DNA of 64,000 nt from Aegilops tauschii subsp. strangulata (GCF_002575655.3 NC_053038.3:147948885-148012884), one strand, 5' to 3'; shown: positions 45,840 to 58,513, numbered from the stretch's first letter. A program made the numbers and translations. Notes: generated from the sequence alone by a model not told the origin.

Positions 45840-48386
45840 TTGACATAAAAATAATAATACTTCAAGCATACTAACAATTGTTTGGCTATGCTCCATCTTC
45901 GTCACACAAAATGCTCAAATCATGCACAACCCCGATGACAAGCCAAGCAATTGTTTCATACTTTAGTATTCTCAAACTTTTTCAAGTTTCACGCAATACA
46001 TGAGCGCGAGCCATGGACATAGCACTACAGGTGGAATAGAATGGTGGTTCTGGAGAAGACAAAAAAGGAGGAAGATAGTCTCACATCAACTAGGCATATC
46101 AATGGGTTATGGAGATGCCCATTAATAGATATCAATGTGAGTGGTAGGTATTGCCATGCAACGGATGCACTAGAGTTATAAATATATGAAAGCTCAACAA
46201 AAGAAACTAAGTGGGTGTGCATCCAACTTGCTTGCTCATGAAGACCTAGGGCATTTTGAGGAAGCCCATCGTTGGAATATACAAGCCAAGTTCTATAATG
46301 AAAAATTCCCACTAGTAAATGAAAGTGACAAAATAAGAAACTCTCTATCATGAAGATCATGGTGCTAGTTTGAAGCACAAGTGTGGAAAAAAGGATAGTA
46401 GCATTGTCCCTTCTCTCTTTTTCTCTCAATTTTTTTGGGCCTTCTCTTTTTTCGGCCTTTCTCTCTTTTTTTATCTCTTTTTTTCCTCACATGGGACAAT
46501 GCTGTAATAATGAAGATCATCACACTTCTATTTACTTACAACTCAAAAAATTACAACTCGATACTAGAACAAAATGTGAATCTCTATGCATGCCTCTGGC
46601 GGTGTACCAGGATGTGCAATGAATCAAGAGTGACATGTATGAAAAAATTAAGAATGGTGGCTTTGCCACAAATACGATGTCAACTACATGATCATGCAAG
46701 GCAATATGACAACGATGGAGCGTGTCATAATAAATGGAATGGTGGAAAGTTGCATGGCAATATATCTCGGAATGGCTATGGAAATGCCATAATAGGTAGG
46801 TATCGTAGCTGTTTTGAGGAAGGTAAATAGTGGGTTTATGCTACCGGTAAAAGATGCGCGGTACTAGAGAGGCTAGCAATGATGGAAGGGTGAGAGTTTT
46901 TATAATCCATGGACTCAACATTAGTCATAAAGAACTCACATACTTATTGCAAAAATCTACAAGTCATCAAAAACCAAGCACTACGCGCATGCTCCTAGGG
47001 GGATAGATTGGTAGGAAAAGACCATCGCTCATCCCTGACCGCCACTCATAAGGAAGACAATCAAAGAAACACCTCATGCTTCAAATTTGTTACACAACGG
47101 TTACCATGCATGCATGCTACGAGACTTGAAAACCTCAACACAAGTATTTCTCAAATTCACAATTAATTCACTAGGATGACTATAATATCACCATCCTCAT
47201 GTCTCAAAACAATCATCAAGCATCAAACTTCTCATAGCATTCAACGCACTTTTTATGAAAGTTTTTATTATACCCATCATGGAAGCCCATCATATTAGGA
47301 CTAATTTTATAACCAAAGAAAATTACCGTGTTATTCTAAAAGACTCTCAAAATAATATAAGTGAAGCATGAGAGATCAATAATTTCTATAAAATAAAACC
47401 ACCACCGTGCTCTAAAAAGATATAAGTGAAGCACTAGAGAAAAATTATCTAGCTCAAAAGATATAAGTGAAACACGTAGATTATCCTAATAAATTCCGAT
47501 TCATGCGTGTCTCTTCCAAAAGGTGTGTACAGCAAGGTTGATTGTGTTAAACTAAAAAGCAAAGACTCAAATCATACAAGACGCTCCAAGCAAAACACAT
47601 ATCATGTGGTGAATAAAAATATAGCCTCAAGTAAAGTTACGGATAGACGAAGACGAAAGAGGGGATGCCTTCCGGGGCATCCCCAATCTTAGGATTTTGG
47701 TTGTCCTTGAATTTTACCTTGGGGTGCCTTGGGAATCCCCAATATTAGGCTCTTGCCACTCCTTATTCCAAAATCCATCGAATCTTCACCCAAAAACGTG
47801 AAAACTTCACAACACAAAACTCAACAGAAAATCTCATGAGCTCCGTTAGTATAAGAAAAAAAACCACCACTTTAATTTACTGTAATGAACTCATTATTTA
47901 TTTATATTGGTGTTAAACCTACTGTATTCCAACTTCTCTATGGTTCATACCCCCCGATACTACTCATAGATTCATCAAAATAAACAAACAACACACGAAA
48001 AACAGAATCTGTCAAAACAGAACAGTCTGTAGCAATCTGACTAAATCGAATACTTCTGGAACTCCAAAAATGCTGAAATAAATTGGTGGAATTGAGTAAT
48101 TTTTCTATTAATCATCTTCAAAAATAATCAACCTAAATTCACTCTCCAGTAAAACATGGCAGCTAATCTCGTGAGCGCTAAAGTTTCTATTTTTTTACAG
48201 CAAGATCGCAACGACTTCACCCAAGTCTTCCCAAAGGTTCTACTTGGCACAAACACTAATTCAAACATAAAACCACATCTAAACAGAGGCTAGATGAATT
48301 ATTTATTACTAAACAGGAAAAAAAAGTAAAGAACAAAAATAAAATTGGGTTGCCTCCCAATAAGCACTATCGTTTAACGCCCCTAG
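45840..48386. other. Non-coding 3' region of Sabrina-like element
   Basis: About 2.5 kb, AT-rich, without pol domains, as usual for non-autonomous Sabrina-type copies. Near 47670-47740 it repeats the phrase GGGGCATCCCCAAT and a variant. Confidence 0.55.
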
Positions 48387-49235
48387 CTAGGCATGAAAGC
48401 AAGAATATATCGAGGTATTGTCATCTTTGGAATGCAATCCATAAGTGGCTCTCATAATAGATTCATAAGGAAATTTAATTTTCCTCCTAGGAAAGTGTTC
48501 CATGCCTTTCCTTAAGGGAAATTTGAATCTCATATTTCCTTCTTTCATGTCCATAATTGCACCAATCGTTCTAAGGAAAGGTCTACCAAGAATAATAGGA
48601 CATGTAGGATTGCAATCTATATGAAGAACAATGAAATCTACGGGCACATAATTCCTATTCGCAACAAAAAGAACATCATTAATCCTTCCCATAGGTTTCT
48701 TAATGGTGGAATCCCGAGATACAAATTTAAAGAAAACATCAAATTCACGGAAACCTAGCACATCACACAAAGTTTTTGGAATCGTGGAAACACTAGCACC
48801 CAAATCACATAAAGCATAGCATTAATAATCTTTAATCTTAATTTTAATAGTAGGTTCCCACTCATCATAAAGTTTTCTTGGGATCGAAACTTCTAGTTCA
48901 AGCTTTTCTTCATGGGATTGCATTAAAGCATCAACGATATGTTTAGTAAAAGCTTTATTTTGATTATAAGCATGAGGAGAATTTAACACGGATTGCAACA
49001 AGGAAATACAATCTATCAAAGAGAAATTATCATAATTAAATTCCTTGAAATACAAAATAGTGGGTTCATTTCTATGTAAAGTTTTGACCTCTTCAATACC
49101 ACTTTTATCAATTTTTGCATCAAGATCTAAAAACTCTGAATCATTGGGACGCCTTTTAACTAAAGTTAACTCATCTCCAGTCCCATCTTTATCAAGATTC
49201 ATTGGAAAATGAAGATTTAATCGGAGACACATCAA
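48387..49235 (-). pseudogene. Athila-type protease region
   Basis: One minus frame with a single TAA at 48824-48822. After it come C-Y-A-L-C-DLGASVSTIPKTL, where DLGAS is the retropepsin catalytic motif, and later CPIILGRPFLRTIGAIMDM, the conserved flap and end of gypsy proteases. The upstream part (49235-48825) is the charged linker from gag. The frame ends at 48387 without entering RT. Catalytic Asp intact; broken only by the stop. Confidence 0.75.
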
Positions 49236-49350
49236 TCACTTTTAGATCTTCATCATTATTATCATGAAAACTAGAATAACACGCTTTCACAAAGCAATCT
49301 TTTTTAGCACACATCCTAGTGGTTCTTTCTTTGCACTCATCAATGGAAAT

Positions 49351-50487
49351 TCACATGGCTTTGAGAGACTCATTGATGTCATGCTTAGGTGGAATAGATC
49401 TAAGTTTCAAAGAATCAACATCAAGAGGGATTATATCCACGTTCCTAGCCAACTCATCAATCTTAGGCAATTTTTCTTCAAGCAAAGCATTGAAATTCTT
49501 TTGCGAAATCATAAATTCTTTAACACTAGTCTCAAAATCAGAGGGCATCTTATTAAAATTCCCATAAGAGTTGTTGTAGGAGTTACCATAATTATTAGAG
49601 GAATTACTAGGGAACAGCCTAGAATTAAAGTTTCCTCTATATGCGTTATTAGCAAAGTTGTTCCTACCAACAAAATTCACATCCATAGATTCATTGTTAT
49701 TCTCAATCAAATTGGACAAAGGCATATCATTAAGATCAGAAGAAACACTTTTATTAGGAAACAATTCCATAAGTTCATCCATCTTTCCACTCAAAACATT
49801 AATCTCTTCAATCGCATGAACTTTTTTACTAGTGGATCTCTCGGTGTGCCATTGAGAATAATTAACCATAATATTTTCTAGGAGTTTAGTAGCTTCTCCT
49901 AAAGTGATTTCCATAAAAATGCCTCCCGCGGCCGAATCTAAAAGATTTCTAGAAGCAAAATTCAATCCGGCATAAAAAAATTGTATAATCATCCACAAAT
50001 TCAAACCATGTGTAGGGCAATTACGTATCATTAATTTCATCGTCTCCAAAGCTTGTGCAACATGATCATGATCAAGTTGCTTAAAATTCATAATGTCGTT
50101 CCTAAGAGAGATGATCTTAGCGGGAGGAAAATACATAGAGATAAAAGCATCTTTGCGCTTATTCCATGAATCAATACTATTTTTAGGCAAAGAAGAGAAC
50201 CAAGTTTTAGCACAATCTCTAAGCAAAAACGAAAATAGCTTCAATTTAACAATATCATTATCCACATCTTTCTTCTTTTGCATATCACACAAATCAACAA
50301 AGTTGTTTAGATGGGTAGCGACATCTTCACTAGGAAGGCCAAAAAATTGATCTTTCATAACAAGATTCAACAAAACGGTATTAATTTCGCATGATTCAGC
50401 ATCGGTAGTAGGAGCCATCGGAGTGCTAATAAAATCATTGTTGTTGGTATTGGAAAAGTCACACAATTTAGTATTATCTTGATCCAT
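49351..50487 (-). CDS. Athila/Sabrina-type gag, open frame
   Basis: ATG at 50487 (MDQDNTKLCDF). The frame stays open upstream to 50919, but that sequence is leader and PBS, so the internal ATG is preferred. 378 codons. Retrotrans_gag signatures are FFGLPSEDVATHLNNFVDLC, LKLFSFLLRDCAKTWFSSLP and SWNKRKDAFISMYFPPAK, followed by GLNFASRNLLDSAAGG and an Asn/Gly/Tyr-rich tail. It would form the particle shell. A stop at the 3' end separates it from the protease frame. Possibly translatable, but within a non-autonomous element. Confidence 0.75.
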   Translation of the reverse strand: MDQDNTKLCDFSNTNNNDFISTPMAPTTDAESCEINTVLLNLVMKDQFFGLPSEDVATHLNNFVDLCDMQKKKDVDNDIVKLKLFSFLLRDCAKTWFSSLPKNSIDSWNKRKDAFISMYFPPAKIISLRNDIMNFKQLDHDHVAQALETMKLMIRNCPTHGLNLWMIIQFFYAGLNFASRNLLDSAAGGIFMEITLGEATKLLENIMVNYSQWHTERSTSKKVHAIEEINVLSGKMDELMELFPNKSVSSDLNDMPLSNLIENNNESMDVNFVGRNNFANNAYRGNFNSRLFPSNSSNNYGNSYNNSYGNFNKMPSDFETSVKEFMISQKNFNALLEEKLPKIDELARNVDIIPLDVDSLKLRSIPPKHDINESLKAM

Positions 50488-50690
50488 CTTGACCAACAAA
50501 CAATCCAACACACAAGAACACAAGAAGCAAGCGAAAAAGAATGAATGAAATAGGGTGAAGAAAAGGCAAAGGTTTTCGAAAATCATTTTAGAAGTGGAGG
50601 AGAGGAAAACGAGAGGTGAATGGCAAACAATGTACTGCAAGGGAGAAGAGTTTATGATGGGTACTTGGTATGTCTTGACTTGGCGTAGAT

Positions 50691-50709
50691 CTCCCCGGCA
50701 ACGGCGCCA
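50691..50709 (-). repeat. Second copy of primer-binding-site sequence
   Basis: The plus strand CTCCCCGGCAACGGCGCCA repeats the PBS about 70 bp further inside the element, with similar flanks (TTGACTTGG-CGTAGAT and TTGACTTGG-TGTAAAC). A local tandem duplication. Confidence 0.7.
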
Positions 50710-50759
50710 GAAACCGGCAAGTTGACGGGAGATCAAATCTTGACTTGACTTGGTGTAAA

Positions 50760-50778
50760 CCTCCCCGGCAACGGCGCC
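50760..50778 (-). promoter_or_regulatory. Primer-binding site of Sabrina-like element
   Basis: The minus strand reads GGCGCCGTTGCCGGGGAGG directly after the LTR end, the usual Athila-type tRNA primer site. Confidence 0.7.
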
Positions 50779-52368
50779 TGAAATCCTTCTTGTTACCTCT
50801 CTAGCATGCGTTGGTTTTCCCTTGAAGAGAAAAGGGTGATGCAGCAAAGTAGCGTAAGTATTTCCCTCAGTTTTTGAGAACCAAGGTATCAATCCAGTAG
50901 GAGACAACGCACAAGTCACCTAGTACCTACACAAACAATCAAGAACCTTGCAACCAACGCGATAAAGGGGTTGTCAAGCCCTTCACGGCCACTCACAAAA
51001 GTGAGATCTAATAGAGATAGTAAAGTAAATATTTTTGGTATTTTTGTTGTATAGATTGGAAAGTAAAGATTGCAAAATAGTAAACAAGATGCGATGTAAA
51101 TAATAGAGATGCAATATAATAAGAAAGAGACCCCGGGGCCATAGGTTTCATTAGTGGCTTCTCTCAAGATAGCATGTATTATGGTGGGTGAACAAATTAC
51201 TGCCGAGCAATTGATAGAAGTGCGCATATTTATGAAGTTATCTAAGGCAATGATCATGAATATAGGCATCACATCCGTGTCAAGTAGACCAAAACGATTC
51301 TGCATCTACTACTATTACTCCACACATCGACCGCTATCCAGCATGCATCTAGAGTATTAAGTTCATAAGAACAGAGTAACGCATTAGGCAAGATGACATG
51401 ATGTAGAGGGATAAACTCAAGAATATGATATAAGCCCCATGTTTTTACCCTCGATGGCAACAATACAATACGTGCCTTGCTGCCCCTACTGTCACTGGGA
51501 AAGGACACCTCAAGATTGAACCCAAAGCTAAGCACTTCTCCCATTGCAAGAAAGATCAATCTAGTAGGCCAAACTAAACCGATAATTTGAAGAGACTTGC
51601 AAAGATATCAAATCATGCATATAAGAATTCAGTGAAGAACCAAATAATATTCATAGATAATCAAGTTCATAAATCCACAATTCATCAGATCTCGGCAAAC
51701 CCACCGCAAAAGAGTACTACATCGAATAGATCTCCAAGAACATCGAGGAGAACTTTGTATTGAGAATCAAAGAGAGAGGAGAAGCCATCTTGCTAATAAC
51801 TATGGACCCGAAGGTCTGTAGTAAGCTACTCACGCTTCATCGGAGAGGCTATGGTGTTGATGTAGAAGCCCTCCGTGATCGATTCCCCCTCCGACAGATC
51901 GCCGAAAAAGGCCCCAAGATGGGATCTCACGGGTACAGAAGGTTGCGGCGGTGGAAAAGTGGTTTCGTGGCTCCCCCTGATGTTTTTAGGCTATATGTGT
52001 ATATCTAGGTGGAAGAAGTACATCGGTGGAGCTACGAGGGGCCCACGAGGGTGGGGGGTGCGCCTACCCCCCTAGGGGCGCCCTCCTGCCTCGTGGCGTT
52101 CCAGACTTCAACTCCAAGTCTTCTGGTTTGCTTTGGGTCCAGGAAAGATCATCGCAAACGATTCATTCCGTTTGGATTCCGTTTGATATTCCTTTTCTGC
52201 AAAACACTAAAATAGGCAAAAAAAACAGGAACTAACACTAGGCCTCCGGTTAATAGGTTAGTCCCAAAAATAATATGAAAGAGCATATTAAAGCCCATTA
52301 AACATCCAAAACAGATAATATAATAGCATGGAACAATCAAAAATTATAGATACGTTGGAGACGTATCA
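50779..52368 (-). repeat. Right (5') LTR of Sabrina-like element
   Basis: 1590 bp, TGAAATCC to GTATCA on the plus strand. It adjoins GCCAC at 52369-52373 inside the antisense gene of the next element. Confidence 0.85.
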
Positions 52369-55300
52369 GCCACTTCGTCGACACCGTCCGGATGTGGCTG
52401 AAGGAGAGGTTCTACATCACCGAGCTGAGGGAGGCCGCATATGGGGAGCGGCCCCCACATTTCGGTCCGGACCCCCCACCAGATTGGCCTCTTGGACCAC
52501 CAAGAGTCCGGACTGGGGATGTGCTGCCGAAACCAAAGTGCTGCCGAAGCGCGTTGACACTGTAGTAGAGACCGGCGCGAAGCTGGTGGACATGTTCCAG
52601 ATCATGCTCCACCGGGCTCCTCCCTTGCCAGGAGAGGGCCAAACCCATGTGGGAGCATGAGCCCGAGGATCCGTCCACTTTGCGTGTCGCGGGATATCCG
52701 TGGCCACCTATGGGACCGGGTGGTCCCTTGATGGTTCAGCGGGGGTACATCACGTTGCACAAAGAGCAGATCAGCACACGGCAGCACGGCAGAGAGCACA
52801 CAAGCAATTTACCCAGATTCGGGCCGCCGTGAGGCGTAAGACCCTTCTCTTGCTTTGGTGGATTGATGGTGGAATGAGAGTGGTGATGCGTAGTACACTT
52901 GCCCGGCAAGGCTTGCCTCAGGGCCGCAGCGACTACGCGCGTATGGTGGCTTGGGTTCATCAACTTTATAACCCTCTAGCCCCTCCTACGAGTACCATGG
53001 GCCTCCTTTTATGGATTAACGGATCACCATAGTGGCAAAGTGGTCATTATCCACTGATATCATAGCAAACAGTGCTATCATACCTAACGTTGTGGACTGA
53101 CAGGGTGCATTTAGTGCACCACTTAGTATCACATCACTAGTTGCCCGACAAGGCCTGCCGGGCTATCTCGCCAGCTCTGCACCTGTTCTCTTGACATGTC
53201 ATAGGACGGGTGTCATCTGTGGGTTTCTTCTGTAGGAAATGGCTGCAATGTGGCGAATGGCTGCCACTTAATCACCTTGCGGCTTGACACCGTACCGATT
53301 GTCGACGTAAGTCATGTTTGAGTGGTTGGCAGGGTGGTTCTGCCCCGCGAGCCCCAGCAGGCTCTGCCGGGGAGTCTTGGTTGCTTGCTTCTGGTGGCGG
53401 CCTTGCCCCTTGTCGGGCTCGCCTACCTGGCAACGGACCTCGCCCTTCCCTTGAAAATATCTTGCTCCTCTGGGTTGATCTTTGTCTCTCTGAGCCGCAT
53501 GTTGGTTCTTCAAATCTCTTGGTCCTCCAACACTATGGCTTGAGCTGGTGCTTCAATCTTGATCTTGTGCCTGTGCACAGTTGGGCAACAAACCCAGGGT
53601 TTGTTGCACCGACAGTGCGGCATCTCTTCGGCACGACACCTGACAAGATATGGGGCCAACTATTCCATCCTTAGAAGGAGTGGCCGGCTGAGGGGAAGGA
53701 CATCGGTCTTGACGCCACGAACCCCCAAAACAAGGTGAGTGGCATGTTTCTTCGAAGAGTGTTTGGATATTCACATTACGTGAGATTCGATCTAACCTTG
53801 TTACGTGGATCCTATAGGGCTGGCTCGCCAAGTCAAAGAAGGTCAGCAGCCCGGCGCCGCTGCCAGAGGGGCCCCGATCAGAATAGCTGGAGAAGATGCT
53901 AGTCGTGGTGCCCTACAAGGCGCCTGCCAAGAAGGGCAAGAAGCAAGAAGCACCGGAGGCCAGGGAGGGCCTCCGTCGCAGGATCCATATGGGAACCGAT
54001 CCGGAGATGCTGCGGCCTCATCCGTACAGGATGGGGGCGAGAAGGAGGAGGAGGATGAAGAGGAGAGTGCCTCTTCGCACTCCAAAAAGAGGCCCTCGTC
54101 CAAGGATGCTGAGGAGGTCCAACCTTCCCCGGCCCCGAAGAGACACCATTGGCCTAAGCTGGTTATACCTCACAGCTCGGATGACGAGAAGTCCGAGGCA
54201 TCCGAGGAGCTCCCGAAGAAGGGATCCAAGGTCAAGCCCCCTGCCAGTAGGTAAGATGTCTTTATTTTCAGCTATTATGCTTTCAGTAGTTTGTTTTAGT
54301 TGAAGGTTAACCCCTCCGAATTGCAGTCCCCCACATGAGTGCCCCACCGAGCAGGCCTCGGAGGGGACGTTCCCGCCCGCCGAGCTGGCGGACTGTGGGT
54401 CTATGGCGCACTCCGCGCTTCCTATGATTCCCGAAGAGGCTGAGGAGGTGCGGCCCGAAGAACTCCTCCTCCAAACACGAAGGGGGGTTAGATATTGTGA
54501 TGGCCGAGGTCAACACCTCGGTCACCGTAGACCAGGAGGGAGAGCCCCTCCTATCCAGCAAGGGAAATGAGTCCTGGCCATCCGAACCCCCTGCGTCGAC
54601 TGCTCCCGAGCCTCTGAGGCCCTCAACAACACGGGTTCCTCCCAATGGGGAGGAGGCCAGGGAGCCAATGCCGGCGCCAAACACCTCCGCAAGGGCGGCG
54701 GTTGGCTGGCCGGACATGCTGGAGGAGTTGGGAGCAACTCCGTCATCATTGAAGGGCACCACACTCTTGTGGGTGTGGTTATCCAGAGTGTTCGGTCTGT
54801 CCAATCCGAACTGAACGACGCTGTCCAAGGCCTTCTAATAGGCTTTGAGGTAAGTCAAGTAATGATCTTTCCTCACAATGCGGTTATAGTTGTTAGTTCA
54901 AGTAGGCCGCATACATAGCAGCTCCCGAGACTCTGCCAGGACCTCGAAGAGACCTGCAGACGATCAAATTTGGTAGGTCTCTTAACAATGTCCACATTTC
55001 TGAGGCAAACACAGGCATCTTCCCTGGCCGCGGCTGCTAATGGCATGGCGTTAGAGGAGATGCATCGGAAGCTCAAGATTTCTGATCAAGAGCTGGATCT
55101 TGTCAACAAACGGCTTGACCAGGCGAAAGGTAAGCTATGTAAAAAGATGTGTACTTGTCAGATAATGACTGGATGGACCATTTACTGATCCTTTATCTTG
55201 ATGATCTTGCAGCTGCTGCCGCTGAGGTCAAGGGCTTAAAGGAGGTCCTGAAAAAAGCTGAGGCCAAGGCAGCCGAAAAGAGGCCAGTCGCTGAGAAGGC

Positions 55301-56093
55301 GGTGTCCGAGCTTGAGCAGGCAAAGCATGCTGCTAAGCAGCATGAGTCTCGGGTGACCGAGGTGCAAGGGGAGCTCCAGGATGCCGCGGAGAAGCTTCAG
55401 GCCCTTGAGAAGGGGTGGGAGGAGCAATCCTCCCGTCTATCCAAGGCAGAGAAGGAGCTCCAAGAGGCAAGGGGTGATGCCCGAGGTGTCCGGGAGAAGC
55501 TTTGGCAAGCCGCGCAAATTGCCAACGGTAAGAAATATTTACTGCTGAGTGTGTTCAGAGGCAACAGATTCGCCCTACTGATGAGGGTCTAGCGCTCTGC
55601 AGGCGTCTTTGTCGAACTCTCGAAGAATGTGGCGGCCGCGGCGAGGCACTATGCCACCCGCGAGGAGGACTCCACACAGCGGCTCTTTTGGTCACAGTTT
55701 CCGGACTCCGAGCGTCCTCCCCTCCTCAACGATCAAATGAAGCAGTTGATGGAGATGCATCGGATGTCCGAGCTGGCCTTGAAAGACCTATGTGTCAGCC
55801 TGTGGCCGACCGAGTCCATTCCGGACACCTACTTCAGCCTTGTGTAAAGGCTGCAGGAGGCGCCGCTCTGGATTGACGTCGTGAACCGGTCGGCGTGCCT
55901 TGAGGGGGCGAGGCTCACGTTTGCGAAGACCATGGTCCATTGGCCAAGGATTAATCCAATGGAGATGGCCACTGGTCCTCTACCCCAGGGAAAGGAGCAT
56001 CGCCGGCCCGAGCAGTACTTCGCGCAGGTGATGACCGGAGCGCAGGAGATAGAGGGCCAGTGTTCGAAAAATGTAATGCTTGAGTATTTGTAG
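52369..56093 (+). pseudogene. Antisense spliced gene: transposon domain fragment plus coiled coils, interrupted
   Basis: The N-terminus is missing. The first exon has PPTRLASWTTKSPDWG and MWEHEPEDPSTL, is split by a solo LTR (52685-53614), then continues HLFGTTPDKIWGQLF. Consensus GT/AG borders suggest introns 53735-53817, 54251-54326, 54850-54921, 54973-55014, 55130-55212 and 55528-55602. Exons encode an acidic Ser/Lys region (KKRPSSKDAEE), long coiled coils (about 55213-55527, with SELEQAKHAAKQHESRVTEV) and a C-terminal domain (NVAAAARHYATREEDSTQRL). Stops (TAG after PEGPRSE near 53885, TAA in the last exon near 55845) and a frameshift kill it. I recall this architecture from grass TE proteins; function unknown. 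Confidence 0.6.
52685..53614 (-). mobile_element. Solo LTR of a gypsy element
   Basis: 930 bp, TGTCGCGG to CACCGACA. TTGCG before it (52680-52684) and GTGCG after it (53615-53619) form a 5-bp duplication with one mismatch. Removing it restores the reading frame of the surrounding gene. A TATA-like CATAAAAG at 53013-53006 and similarity to the LTR at 58266-59433 (TTTACCCAG-TTCGG, ATGGGCCTCCTTTTAT) give minus orientation. No internal domain remains: the usual product of LTR-LTR recombination. Confidence 0.8.
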
Positions 56094-57258
56094 CAAGTTT
56101 GTACCAAGTGGGATACATGCTTTATGATGCACCCGGCGAACTTATTTGAGATTGTAGTGATTAAATTTTGACTCTTGTGTGGCTGTATGTTTAGTTCCGA
56201 AAGCTACCAGTCGTCGGCTTCAGCCCCCAAGTGAATATCTGGAAGGGTGTTTTGTTTCCGCAGTGTTACCCTTAGCCAACATCTTGGAGCCCAGAAGCGA
56301 GAGTGCTGGAACAAAACCAGGCGATCTGACTATTCGGTTTTACTGCTTTCACTTAGCCTTAGGAGTTTGACAATGGGGACAAGGGACTAGCCCCCGGTGT
56401 ATTGTGATGTACTTAGGGATTAAAGCCTGCCCTTTCCGATCATGTGGTTCGTGTTAAGACAAACCTTTCGTGTGACGCAACGAAATCGCCAATGATTTTT
56501 AGACTCCAACCTCGTCATTGGATCGCGGTCCCGTTCGCGCTTACTACGACTATCAGTTTTCGGCTTTTTCCTCCTTAGGTACTTGACCGGGCAAACCAGT
56601 AGTACAATCATAGGGGTTCTCCCTTTTCCCTCTTAGCCAAACATGCATATAGTGCAATATCCGAGACGGCGGACACCTAGCGGTAGGCGGTACTAGACTT
56701 GAAGATACTGAGATGATATATAAATCAAACACTTGACTAATTAGTATGTTTTAATGTCGGGCTGTTCGAAGAGCGAGGAGAGAATCAGAAAGGGAATAAA
56801 CGAGTCGTAGGATGCAGATATCCGAACACCGTAAAGGGTATTTTTTTATTCTCGTAAGCTCAGGACGTCTAACCGTACAATTTGAACTACGAAGGTAATA
56901 CTTGTAAGATACAAAAGAAAATTTATAGAGTAAAGGTTGACACAGGGCCTTGATGCGTGAGTTGAACCTTCATTGTGCCTACTGCATGTCTACGCCTTTT
57001 CTTCTGATAGGGGGGATTGGGACCATCGATGAGACCTTAATGGGTGAGGACCCTGCCAATGGAGCTTTAACCTTTGGGGTAACTGGAATTGGCCCCCGGG
57101 TTGTCCGAAGAAGAGGCAATTCCGAAGTTCGGTTTAGCCAAACATGTACTTCGGGTTAATGTATGCCTCACGGCTGCCCATGGTATTTTGAGTGCGAAGT
57201 TGTACTGACAAGGCACGTGGAGCACGAAGAATGTGGGCATACCGTGGGGCCTGTATCC
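56094..57258. other. Non-coding stretch between antisense gene and gag-pro
   Basis: About 1.2 kb where pol would be expected. I see no RT, RNase H or integrase motif on either strand. The first part is probably the 3' UTR of the antisense gene. Confidence 0.45.
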
Positions 57259-58230
57259 CTATTTGCGACGAACGCATGCGGGTTCCCATGATGGGGAATG
57301 GGTTCGAACCCGTTCGCTATTGTCACTGGCCCTTACGGTGGGTCGGCATCCGGACCTATATGGGTCGGTGTGGTCTTTGGCCGCTAGGGCCGCAGTGTGC
57401 TCTTCGGTTCGAAGAGAGTGTTCTGTGTTGCCATTGATAGTTATGATGCTCGAAGGACCAGGCATCTTCAACTTGAGGTATGCGTAATGCGGAACGACAT
57501 TGTATTTAGTGAACATTGTTCGGCCAAGGAGGGCGTGATAGCCACTGTGAAAAGGTGCAATATCGAAGATCAAGTCTTCGCTTCAGAAATTATCCAGAGA
57601 TCCGAACACTACTTCGAGCGTCATGGTGCCCGTGCAGCGGGCCTCAACTCCCGGAATGACCCCCTTGAAGGTGGTGTTAATGGGTTTAATACTTGATGGA
57701 TCGATCCCCATTTTCCTCACTGTATCCTCGTATATTAGGTTGAGGCTGCTCCGTCCGTCCATAAGGACTCTAGTGAGGTGGAATCCATTGATGATGGGGT
57801 CTAGCACTAGGGATGCAGAACCTCCATGGCCTATGCTGGTGGGATGATCCCTGTGATCGAATGTGCTTGGGCAATCTGACCATGGATTGAACTTTGGCAT
57901 TACTGGGTCGACGGAGTATACGTCCCGTAGCACTCGCTTCCTCTCCTTCTTCGGTATGTGGGTTGCATAGATCATGTTTACCATCTTGACCTCAGAAGGG
58001 AAGGGTTTCTAGCCTCCACTATTCGGCATGCAGGGCTCGTCATCGTCCTCGCTTCATGGGCTTTTGCCCGAGTCTTTGGCTGTGAGTTTGCCGACTTGTT
58101 TGATCACCTAACAATTTCTGTTGGAGTGGTTGGCGGGCTTCTCTGATGTGCCGTGGATCTCGCACAGCCTGTCCAGAATTGTGTCTAGTCTAGACAAGCC
58201 GTCACCGTTGCCTTTAGAGCCTTGCTTTCG
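57259..58230 (-). pseudogene. Gypsy gag C-terminus and protease, broken
   Basis: Upstream, a Cys/His cluster (CEIHGTS ... NHSNRNC, about 58175-58110) marks the gag end; a stop follows at once. From 57984 the protease reads MPKFNPWSDCPSTFDH and TRVLMDGRSSLNLIYEDTVR, with catalytic D-G present but the next residue Arg instead of Gly, then KGVIPGVEARCTGTMTLEVV. A break near 57580 precedes FHSGYHALLGRTMFTKYNVV and YAYLKLKMPGPSSIITING. It ends at 57259 without RT. Confidence 0.7.
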
Positions 58231-58513
58231 GGGTTCGGATGGTTTCGGAATCTGGCATTCACTGTTGTCGATGGAAAACGACACCTATGGGATCACAAGA
58301 ATCCCTACTACGGTTGCCGGGGCGCGGGGTTGCGAGAAGATCAGGATTAACAGTCAACACAGGGATCGTTTACCCAGGTTCGGACCGCGAGGATGCGTAA
58401 TACCCTAGTCCTGCTTTGGTGTGTATTTGAGAGAGTTCTTGAGCTCTCGAACTAGCTATGGTGGCCGCGTAGTCCAAAAGAGCTGAATCCCTCTCCAGTA
58501 AGCCATGGGCCTC

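Larger units (their letters stand above)
44795..52368 (-). mobile_element. Sabrina-like (Athila-type) gypsy element, left LTR truncated
   Basis: The complete right LTR (50779-52368) ends GGAGACGTATCA; a partial left LTR (44795-45351) matches only its last about 550 bp. The PBS TGGCGCCGTTGCCGGGGAG type and gag-pro read right to left, so orientation is minus. The LTR and the motif AGCATCCCCAAGCTTAATTC beside it are ones I associate with the abundant Triticeae family Sabrina; the family name is from memory. It has gag and protease but no RT, RNase H or integrase. Confidence 0.85.
52369..58265 (-). mobile_element. Gypsy element with gag-pro and antisense spliced gene, both ends missing
   Basis: The minus strand carries gypsy gag-pro (58230-57259); the plus strand carries a multi-exon TE gene (52369-56093), as in the neighbouring element at 58266. 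Neither LTR is visible: the left end is replaced by the Sabrina-like element and the deletion at 44794/44795, and the right end is interrupted by the next element. No RT or integrase between 56094 and 57258. Confidence 0.6.

Noticed and set aside
48141..52235. Plus-strand frames opposite the Sabrina-like gag and LTR
   Set aside because: They are shadows of the minus-strand gag-pro and of LTR sequence; unlike the other elements, no promoter or spliced structure is visible.
52369..52373. GCCAC as target duplication of the Sabrina-like element
   Set aside because: Cannot be confirmed because the left end of the element is deleted; the left junction shows no matching five bases.
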